Source of the DNA: an uncultured Lachnospiraceae bacterium
Lineage (GTDB): Bacteria > Bacillota > Clostridia > Lachnospirales > Lachnospiraceae
Direction: 5' to 3'
NCBI GenBank assembly: GCA_910587105.1
Contig: CAJUMB010000021.1
Span: 1-49,290 of the forward strand
DNA length: 49,290 nucleotides
Shown here: piece after piece, positions 43,542 through 49,290 of the stretch
Numbering within the stretch: position 1 is the stretch's first letter
Layout: each line of letters opens with the position of its first letter
Position numbers and translations under genes: made by a program
Notes under the pieces: generated by a model
What the model was told of the DNA's origin: nothing
The model's database searches: none
The model's input: only the letters and a program-made list of their open reading frames with translations

Positions 43542-43826
43542 ATGCTGGGGGAAGTGATCAAAAGATTAAGGATTGCCCACAACCTGAACCAAGTTCAATT
43601 AGCAGAGAAACTGAGTGTATCCAAACAGACCATATCAAATTGGGAAAACAACAACATCCTGCCCTCCATCGAAATGCTTATCAGAATTTCAAAATTTTTT
43701 TCGGTAAGTACAGATTTTCTTCTAGAACTAGATACACGAGAATATATCGAAGTGACCGGGCTGTCTCAAAAACATCTGGCACACATACAGCAGATTATCC
43801 GTGATATCCTCGGATTTGAAGATTGA
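43542..43826 (+). CDS. XRE-family transcriptional regulator
   Basis: The 94-residue protein has a standard Cro/C1 helix-turn-helix: GEVIKRLRIAHNLNQVQLAE, KLSVSKQTISNWENNNILPS, IEMLIRISKFFSVSTDFLL (3-62). The C-terminal 30 residues, LSQKHLAHIQQIIRDILGFE, are a single helix that may dimerise. AAAGGAG lies 11 nt before the ATG; an earlier in-frame ATG 26 codons upstream lacks a site. It is divergent from the TagF-like gene with 168 bp between, so it is a candidate regulator of the surface-polymer operon. Confidence 0.88.
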   Translation: MLGEVIKRLRIAHNLNQVQLAEKLSVSKQTISNWENNNILPSIEMLIRISKFFSVSTDFLLELDTREYIEVTGLSQKHLAHIQQIIRDILGFED

Positions 43827-43907
43827 TTCCGCATTTTATACTTTCTTTCACAGTATACTCCCCACATGATAAAATTATTCACTGTGGGCTTATTAAAAAA
43901 CATCAAA

Positions 43908-43944
43908 AAAATACAACCTTATGCCAAAGCACAGGTTGTATTTT
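43908..43944. terminator. bidirectional terminator
   Basis: AAAATACAACCT and AGGTTGTATTTT are perfect 12-bp arms around a 13-nt loop, flanked by A-runs and T-runs. It lies between the convergent XRE gene and the pRiA4b-type gene. Confidence 0.75.
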
Positions 43945-43965
43945 ATATTTTTCACTTATTTTCTT

Positions 43966-45633
43966 TTACCAATATCCATATTGATCCGGGGCGTCCCCTT
44001 TCCCTTTTATCACTGTGGGCACTGGTGCAGCCCCCGCCTCAATCCTGAGCACTTTACACTGGAATGTCCATTCATCTCCAAAATCAAATACATATTTAAA
44101 TTTCTTGCCAACGTCTAGTCCAGCCTGTTCCAGTGTATACAAATCAGTGGTACGGTCTCCACGTTCTATTCCTGGTACATAATAACTATCTGCCTGACTC
44201 CACACAACGTTATCCATAAAAAAGGCATGGGCATGATCATCACAAAATTCAAATGCCTTTAATATCACGCTATGAAGTTCCATCAGAGTGCAATCCCCTG
44301 ATATCTTTATATGACGATAACACCCTGCTCCCAATGATACGCTGATGACATAGGAGCGCGCCGGCCCGCTGCTTTTTTCCAAAGCTCTCTTTTGGCCGCA
44401 CTGATTCGAAATATATTCTTCTTCCAAACCAAATATTCGGTCAATCTTCACCTGGATATCCTCCGGCAAAATCCCCTGCTCCTTCACATTCTTAAGAAAT
44501 TCTGCTATTTCCACAGGTAAGGCACTGAACTGACTTTCATCCAGTTCCAAAACCTCGTCCAGCATCGTATTAAGATCGTCCATCACATTGTCCCCGCCCC
44601 CCATACTGAAGCGCTGCATAAAATCATCTTCCGCCTCATCCAATGACGGCAGTTCTTCTTCTATGCTGATTGCCGCTTTCAGTTTATCGCAAAGATCCTT
44701 TGCAAAGAAATACATACGTTCATCACGAGCCTTAATCTCAATAGGTCGGATTTCCTCCTTCAACAGAGCCTCTACAAACAGATTTAAAAGTTCCTCCGGT
44801 TCATTCTCATAATTCTCAACCGGAGGCACTTGCAGTATATATCCCGTAGAAGATTCCACAGCCAGCAAAAGTGCCGGAAAAACCGGTACTTCTTCCGGAC
44901 TATTCTGAACCGGCTGTGGAAAGCGGATAATCTCACACTCCCATATACCTGCCTTTTTGACTTTTCTTAATCTTGCAGCTGCAATCTCATTGCTGATTTT
45001 CGGAGCCGGTACTTCCTTTGGCTTTTCTATGGGCAGCAGGGTTTTCCCCATCTCCCATACCTGCTCCTGGTGCTCCAGCATGAGAATTTCTTTTGTACTA
45101 CCATCTACTGCTCTTAGACCCAGGGCATCTGCTGTTCTTTCTTCCAGTAATCTGCCCATCTCAATGGCTGCAGCCAGCGCTTCACACAAATCTTCTACTT
45201 CCTGTTCTGTCTGTAAATGCCACGGGCAGCAGTTGGGCTGATATTTCATAAAATGTGGATATGCATTTTTCCCACTAATCCTGACTCCATGACTGCGGGC
45301 ATATACTTTTGCTTCTTCCCGTTCTTCCTCAGAAAGCTGGTCCTTCCCTTCAAATGCACACTGCAGACATTCATGCTGCAGAATGTGTTCATGATATTCC
45401 CTCAGTGACAATGTCTCGGGGTCTGTCGCTGCTATTGTACGAAAACTATTAAAACCTTTATCACCGATAAACAGTCCAAGGGCGCAGTATCCTCCTGCCT
45501 GTCCCATAATGCTGATATATCCGATCCGGTCTGCGGAAAGCTTTACGGCAAATACTTCCATATCCCCCAGAACCTTCCACAGCCTTGTCTTCTTATACTC
45601 AAATGCCAGTCCGTACAGTTTATCTGATGTCAT
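43966..45633 (-). CDS. multidomain protein with a pRiA4b ORF-3-like C-terminus
   Basis: The 555-residue soluble protein ends in a domain (about 425-555) with YVISVSLGAGCYRHIKISGD, AFEFCDDHAHAFFM and FKYVFDFGDEWTFQCKVLRI, the pattern of the plasmid pRiA4b ORF-3/IS1096 passenger family (PF07929). Residues about 1-170 hold a Cys/His-rich region (HEHILQHECLQCAF, PNCCPWHL) that might bind metal. Residues 210-330 look like a further alpha/beta domain of the kind annotated DUF6930/DUF7309. PF07929 was named from mobile elements, but such chromosomal copies have no known function. AAAAGGAG precedes the ATG. It is transcribed alone. Confidence 0.75.
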   Translation of the reverse strand: MTSDKLYGLAFEYKKTRLWKVLGDMEVFAVKLSADRIGYISIMGQAGGYCALGLFIGDKGFNSFRTIAATDPETLSLREYHEHILQHECLQCAFEGKDQLSEEEREEAKVYARSHGVRISGKNAYPHFMKYQPNCCPWHLQTEQEVEDLCEALAAAIEMGRLLEERTADALGLRAVDGSTKEILMLEHQEQVWEMGKTLLPIEKPKEVPAPKISNEIAAARLRKVKKAGIWECEIIRFPQPVQNSPEEVPVFPALLLAVESSTGYILQVPPVENYENEPEELLNLFVEALLKEEIRPIEIKARDERMYFFAKDLCDKLKAAISIEEELPSLDEAEDDFMQRFSMGGGDNVMDDLNTMLDEVLELDESQFSALPVEIAEFLKNVKEQGILPEDIQVKIDRIFGLEEEYISNQCGQKRALEKSSGPARSYVISVSLGAGCYRHIKISGDCTLMELHSVILKAFEFCDDHAHAFFMDNVVWSQADSYYVPGIERGDRTTDLYTLEQAGLDVGKKFKYVFDFGDEWTFQCKVLRIEAGAAPVPTVIKGKGDAPDQYGYW

Positions 45634-45778
45634 ATATTTCTCCTTTTCTCAATAATTTTCCAAACCCGTATGGACAAGCAGAACCATAACCTGCACTGTA
45701 AATATGGGCAATGTCATTATAAAGATTGTACCATGAAGCAGCCTAGATAGCCAGAACAAATTAAAATGAAAAAATATG

Positions 45779-45807
45779 TTCACCTGCCAGCGATTCAATG
45801 ATATGAT
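45779..45807 (+). promoter_or_regulatory. putative promoter of the cytidylyltransferase gene
   Basis: TTCACC, 17-bp spacer, TATGAT, 29 bp before the ATG. Confidence 0.5.
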
Positions 45808-45836
45808 AGAAGAATCAGAAAGGAGCAGCTAACACC

Positions 45837-46535
45837 ATGAATATTGCATTAATTTTGTCCGGCGGCACCGGTACCAGAGCCGGGACATCTATCCCCAAAC
45901 AGTATGTTGAGGTCTGCGGAAAACCTGTTATTTCTTACTGTATTGAAACCTTATCCCGCCACAGCCGGATTGACGCTCTGCTGATTGCCGCATCTGCTGA
46001 CTGGCAGGATTTTATAAAAGAGCAACTGAACTCTCATGATTTAGAAAAAAAATTCAAAGGGTTTTCCCCGCCGGGCGAAACCCGCCAGCTTTCCATTTAT
46101 CAGGGGCTGGAACATATACGCAAATTCGCCGGAAATAACGATTACGTACTGATTCACGATGCAGCCCGCCCCCTATTGTCTGGGGGTCAAATCACAGCCT
46201 GTCTGGACGGCGTACAAGGCCACCACGGGGTTATGCCTGTTCTGCCCATGAAGGATACGGTTTATTACAGCCTGGATGGAAAAACTGTTGGAAAACTTCT
46301 GGACCGCAGGGACATCTATGCCGGACAGGCTCCAGAGGTATTTTTGCTGGGCAGGTATTATGAAGCCAATAAACGCCTGCTGCCGGAGGAGATTTTGAAA
46401 GTCAACGGCTCCACGGAACCGGGGATTATGGACGGAATGGATATCGCCATGATTCCTGGTGATGAGGGAAATTTTAAGATTACCACAAAAGCGGATATTG
46501 AAAACTTCCGCAGAATTGTTTCCTCCCATGGATAA
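45837..46535 (+). CDS. IspD/TarI-family cytidylyltransferase
   Basis: The 232-residue protein has the N-terminal nucleotide loop LILSGGTGTRAGTSIPKQYV, with VLIHDAARPLLS, MKDTVYY and the C-terminal GIMDGMDIAMIPGDEGNFKI block. IspD makes CDP-methylerythritol for isoprenoids; TarI and Bcs1 homologues make CDP-ribitol for teichoic acid or capsule, with nearly the same motifs. The adjoining polyol-phosphate dehydrogenase, rather than IspF, favours a TarI-like role. Canonical IspD has GxGxRM near the start; here GTRAG. AAAGGAG lies 12 nt before the ATG. Confidence 0.78.
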   Translation: MNIALILSGGTGTRAGTSIPKQYVEVCGKPVISYCIETLSRHSRIDALLIAASADWQDFIKEQLNSHDLEKKFKGFSPPGETRQLSIYQGLEHIRKFAGNNDYVLIHDAARPLLSGGQITACLDGVQGHHGVMPVLPMKDTVYYSLDGKTVGKLLDRRDIYAGQAPEVFLLGRYYEANKRLLPEEILKVNGSTEPGIMDGMDIAMIPGDEGNFKITTKADIENFRRIVSSHG

Positions 46536-46622
46536 CTATGTACTTTCGTTTGCAGGTGAAAGAAAACCTCTGAGAGGTACATAACCATCTGTATGGATTA
46601 TACCGTAGATCACCGCCAAAGG

Positions 46623-46650
46623 GTGTTGTAAAAATCATTCCCGCTGCGTT
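46623..46650. repeat. decayed end of the MITE-like repeat
   Basis: GTGTTGTAAAAATCATTCCC resembles the GTGTCTTAAAAATCATTCAC segment of the longer copies; the outer end and second arm are gone. The match is short, so this is the weakest member. Confidence 0.35.
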
Positions 46651-46728
46651 GACCGAACTTGGCAGGAGTTACCGTTCACCCATTCTCAGAACACTGGCTG
46701 TGAACATCAATTTAGAAAGGATTCGAAT

Positions 46729-47775
46729 ATGAAGGCATGGGTTTTACATCAAATCAATGATCTGCGTTTTGAAAAGGCTGATACTCCGTTCCTGCCAGAC
46801 CAGGAGGTGCTGGTTAAGGTGAAAGCCGCGGGTATCTGCGGTTCAGATATTCCACGAATTTATCAGACAGGAACTTATTCTTACCCGCTGATTCCTGGGC
46901 ATGAATTTTCTGGTATTGTTACCGAATTGGGAAAAGGTGTGGACAGAAGCTGGCTGAACCAGCGGGCAGGCGTCTTTCCACTGATTCCCTGCGGTTCCTG
47001 CACTCCCTGTCAACATAGACAGTTTGAAATGTGCCGCTGTTACAACTATCTGGGCTCCCGCAGGAACGGAGGATTCGCAGAGTATGTGGCGGTCCCCTCT
47101 TGGAATCTGATTCGTCTGCCAGATCCGGTTTCTTTCGAAGAAGCCAGCATGCTGGAACCAATGGCCGTGGCCGTCCACGCCATGAGACGGGCCTGCCCGG
47201 TGCCTACAGATATCGCAGCCATATGCGGTCTGGGCACCATTGGACTGCTGCTTTTCCTATTCCTTAGAGACGCAGGTGTCAAGAATATTCTGGTAATCGG
47301 CAATAAAGATTTCCAAAAACAGTTGGTTTTGCAGCAGGGATTGCCAAAAGACTGCTATTGCGACAGCCGAAGCCAAAATGTCAGCAGATGGCTCCTGGAA
47401 CATACAGATGGGAATGGAGTTGATATTTTCTTTGAATGTGTGGGAAAAAATGAAACTTATGCCTTGGCAGTACAAAATACAGCTCCCGCCGGAAAGATTT
47501 TGCTGGTGGGAAACCCCCATTCCTCCATGCTTCTTGACAAAAATATTTATTGGAAAATTCTTCGGAACCAATTAACAGTAACCGGAACCTGGAATTCCTC
47601 CTTCACCCACAGCCCAGATGACGACTGGTACTACGTCCTTGACCGGCTGACACACACGCGGATCTCCCCAACGAAGCTGATTACCCATAAGTTTCCTATG
47701 GAACAGCTGGAACAGGGACTGAAGATTATGCAGGGCAAGACAGAAGACTATATTAAAATTATAGGAACCCTCTGA
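46729..47775 (+). CDS. zinc-dependent polyol-phosphate dehydrogenase (GatD/TarJ-like)
   Basis: The 348-residue medium-chain dehydrogenase has catalytic zinc ligands in GICGSDIPR (Cys38) and GHEFSG (His61), four structural-zinc Cys around CGSCTPCQHRQFEMC, an NAD-binding AAICGLGTIGLLLF and the GRVDIFFECVG-type block. It resembles galactitol-1-phosphate 5-dehydrogenases, but TarJ ribulose-5-phosphate reductases belong to the same superfamily. Paired with the IspD/TarI-like gene, reduction of a keto-sugar phosphate to a polyol phosphate for CDP activation is the likeliest role. AAAGGA precedes the ATG; the 193-bp gap to the cytidylyltransferase contains a decayed repeat. A terminator follows. Confidence 0.82.
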   Translation: MKAWVLHQINDLRFEKADTPFLPDQEVLVKVKAAGICGSDIPRIYQTGTYSYPLIPGHEFSGIVTELGKGVDRSWLNQRAGVFPLIPCGSCTPCQHRQFEMCRCYNYLGSRRNGGFAEYVAVPSWNLIRLPDPVSFEEASMLEPMAVAVHAMRRACPVPTDIAAICGLGTIGLLLFLFLRDAGVKNILVIGNKDFQKQLVLQQGLPKDCYCDSRSQNVSRWLLEHTDGNGVDIFFECVGKNETYALAVQNTAPAGKILLVGNPHSSMLLDKNIYWKILRNQLTVTGTWNSSFTHSPDDDWYYVLDRLTHTRISPTKLITHKFPMEQLEQGLKIMQGKTEDYIKIIGTL

Positions 47776-47793
47776 CTCATAGGCATATTTTAG

Positions 47794-47849
47794 AAAAGAA
47801 AACAGCTGTCCCATTGACAAAATGCAAATGCGGACAGCTGTTTTCTTTT
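47794..47849. terminator. strong bidirectional terminator
   Basis: AAAAGAAAACAGCTGTCC and GGACAGCTGTTTTCTTTT are perfect 18-bp arms around a 20-nt loop, between convergent genes. Confidence 0.9.
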
Positions 47850-47869
47850 ATATCACTCACTATATTTCC

Positions 47870-48394
47870 CTATAATTCCACAATTTTCCCTTCTTTTTCA
47901 CTGTATTTGCAGAATTTTCCATTGTTTGAAATAAATGGCACATATGTATTGTGTTTTACATCTTTCACATATACAACATTCGTGGCAAGCATTTTTACGA
48001 GAGAAAAGCGCTCACTCAGACTGGATATCCATTGATATGTTTTCTCTTTGGAGGAAGATGCCATCACCAGGCTATAGCCTCCATCTTCGGCTTCCTTCAG
48101 ATTAAAATAAATCTTTTCCTTCTTGCCGGGTGCCGCAAAAAGCTGGCTGAATACATATGATGAAAAATTCTTCTTTACAAAATCACGGAAGGAATCCCTA
48201 TCATAGGTAATTCCACTTACTGCATCCTGGATCTTATCTCCCCGCTCAATGCGGATTCGCAACACATTTAAAACTTCCACTGACCAGTTCAAAAATGAAA
48301 TGCTGGTATAGTCCATAGATTCAAGTAAGTTGCTGATTAATTCTTTGCTTACAACGCTGGAAGTTTTTGCCTCTTCCAATAATTGACCTCTCAT
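47870..48394 (-). CDS. hypothetical cytoplasmic protein
   Basis: The 174-residue protein is helical in its first half (LISNLLESMDYTSISFLNWS, then VLNVLRIRIERGDKI) and alpha/beta in its second (KIYFNLKEAEDGGYSLVMAS, VVYVKDVKHNTYVPFISNNG). It has no signal peptide or membrane segment. The start is the ATG preceded by AAGGAGAG; an ATG six codons earlier overlaps that site. No family recognised. A very good promoter lies upstream, so it is probably expressed. Confidence 0.65.
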   Translation of the reverse strand: MRGQLLEEAKTSSVVSKELISNLLESMDYTSISFLNWSVEVLNVLRIRIERGDKIQDAVSGITYDRDSFRDFVKKNFSSYVFSQLFAAPGKKEKIYFNLKEAEDGGYSLVMASSSKEKTYQWISSLSERFSLVKMLATNVVYVKDVKHNTYVPFISNNGKFCKYSEKEGKIVEL

Positions 48395-48439
48395 TACCGC
48401 TCTCTCCTTCACTTTACACGTTTATTTGTTTATAATAAT

Positions 48440-48468
48440 ATTATCTCAGCCTGCTTGATTTCTGTCAA
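48440..48468 (-). promoter_or_regulatory. promoter of the 174-residue hypothetical gene
   Basis: On the minus strand perfect TTGACA, 17-bp spacer, GATAAT, 46 bp before the start codon. Confidence 0.7.
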
Positions 48469-48522
48469 TACTTTAGATTAAAAAAGTTAATGATATGATA
48501 TAAAAAAGTTGACACCTGTTTC

Positions 48523-48745
48523 TCAAGCGGACATTTCCTGATTATCCACACATTGTTTTGCGACTGAAGCTAAAAGAGCAGCCAAGATCAAGTTTTCAAT
48601 TACAAGAACTCTCTTTTCTGCCTTCGGGTATAGAACGTCTGACGTATCTTTTAATATCCATACGAAATCTACTGCATTCCGTGTTTCTGTTACGGCCATT
48701 TCCCATCTGACAGCAGGCGGGAAACAGTCATGAATATATTTACAG
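48523..48745 (-). pseudogene. decayed IS630-family transposase fragment
   Basis: On the minus strand, an open stretch of 58 codons ending at 48523 reads MAVTETRNAVDFVWILKDTS and then VLYPKAEKRVLVIENL. This matches the IS630 transposase segment VTERRTxxDWAxxIKxLVDxxYPxAEKIVLVMDNLNTH around the second catalytic Asp, here changed to Glu (IENL for MDNL). Upstream, in another frame, NIFMTVSRLLSDGKWP ending at a stop suggests the preceding transposase part with a frameshift. The first and last parts and terminal repeats are missing. The rest of the 48395-48845 gap holds a promoter and AT-rich sequence only. Confidence 0.65.
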
Positions 48746-48845
48746 CTTAATTCCTTATATATGCAAAATTAATTTTTTCGGAGCTCCCTGGCTCACAGGA
48801 GATTCGTTTTTCCCTTTGATGATTGCAGATTTGATCCTTTATTTT

Positions 48846-49049
48846 TTATTCCTGGTCATCTTTATTTTTCTCATTTTTAATCAATGCTTGATAAGTCAAT
48901 ATTGCTAAACTTGACGTCAATAAAATTTCCACAACATCATCTATATATCTATTTAGATCAATGCCCTTCATATTGAGAAAAATATGCATTAACATTGAGA
49001 TAGACATTACTATTGCCACTGCGGCAACGCCCTTTAAAAAATGCTTCAT
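48846..49049 (-). CDS. small membrane protein
   Basis: The 67-residue protein has two hydrophobic helices (about 4-26, FLKGVAAVAIVMSISMLMHI; about 42-59, VVEILLTSSLAILTYQAL) and a short charged tail, NEKNKDDQE. The start after GGAAACAGGTAG is preferred; the frame extends 49 codons upstream, where it reads as Cys/His-rich non-conserved sequence without a clear site. No family recognised. The last 240 bases of the window show no further gene, only a short palindrome CTGTC-TTT-GACAG at 49243-49255. Confidence 0.5.
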   Translation of the reverse strand: MKHFLKGVAAVAIVMSISMLMHIFLNMKGIDLNRYIDDVVEILLTSSLAILTYQALIKNEKNKDDQE

Positions 49050-49290
49050 AACTACCTGTTTCCTTTCCAAAATAAGTTTATTTACTGAAGAAAAGTATAC
49101 CAGAGAAAACAGCAATTCTTTCAAAACAGTCATAAAATGCCCAAGTTGGTGCATAAGTGCGTTTTTTCCTTCACAAAGCACGCACTTATTCATCATTTTC
49201 GCAGGGCGCCGCTTGATATAAAGAATGGCATAAAGTATAATCCTGTCTTTGACAGTTGGTAAAAATAAAAATCGCTGTAAGCAGTATGGT

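Noticed and set aside
43966..45633. Reading the pRiA4b-type gene as cargo of a transposon
   Set aside because: No inverted ends, target duplication or transposase gene flank it; it has its own ribosome binding site and a shared terminator with the next gene.
1..49290. CRISPR array, tRNA, rRNA or prophage
   Set aside because: No regularly spaced direct repeats, no cloverleaf with the T-loop consensus, and no phage structural or integrase genes were found; the dispersed repeats have the MITE pattern.

Overview
The window is about 49 kb of chromosome from a low-to-mid GC Firmicute, most likely a gut member of the Lachnospiraceae (Clostridia). This rests on strong AGGAGG-type ribosome binding sites, TTGNNN-17-TATAAT promoters, the MurT/GatD pair, AzlCD, a short YhaN/YhaO-type pair, a long FtsA-like protein fused to extra C-terminal domains, and small helix-turn-helix/DUF6809-like pairs of a kind common in that family. 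No rRNA, tRNA, CRISPR array or intact prophage was seen.

Layout. 0.4-9.3 kb: minus-strand genes for a VOC protein, an SbcCD-like pair, a secreted EF-hand protein, an M29 aminopeptidase and an 820-residue membrane-anchored protein. 9.3-14.5 kb: minus-strand run aminotransferase - L,D-transpeptidase - ddl - murF, ending in a terminator that overlaps the murF stop. 14.7-20.4 kb: an RlmI-like methyltransferase, azlC/azlD, a small membrane exporter, then an ftsA-like gene overlapping hisC. 20.5-23 kb: small genes and regulators with several inverted repeats. 23-26.1 kb: pgi, a membrane protein and an SDR dehydrogenase. 26.2-31.2 kb: plus-strand GH3 lipoprotein, a small Cys-rich protein, murT-gatD and an orphan sugar-binding lipoprotein, closed by a strong terminator. 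31.2-37.7 kb: carB without carA, a TauE-type permease, a DUF3298-like secreted protein and three small DUF proteins.

37.7-43.4 kb is the most unusual part. A 1218-residue protein with a TagF-type glycerophosphotransferase domain fused to a second GT-B-like domain overlaps neuB, which in turn overlaps a neuA fused to a KdsC-like HAD phosphatase. The NeuB lacks the C-terminal SAF (antifreeze-like) domain and no NeuC epimerase is present. Together this suggests a nine-carbon sugar acid made by a phosphorylated route, possibly KDN-like, and attached to a teichoic-acid-like polymer. At 45.8-47.8 kb an IspD/TarI-like cytidylyltransferase and a polyol-phosphate dehydrogenase could supply a CDP-activated polyol to the same envelope polymer.

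A family of short TA-flanked inverted-repeat elements (consensus end TAGAGCGTGTCTTAAAAAT) is scattered through the window in at least nine full, half or decayed copies, mostly just past gene ends; two of them form the last codons of host genes. A decayed IS630-type transposase lies near 48.6 kb and is a candidate relative of whatever moved them.
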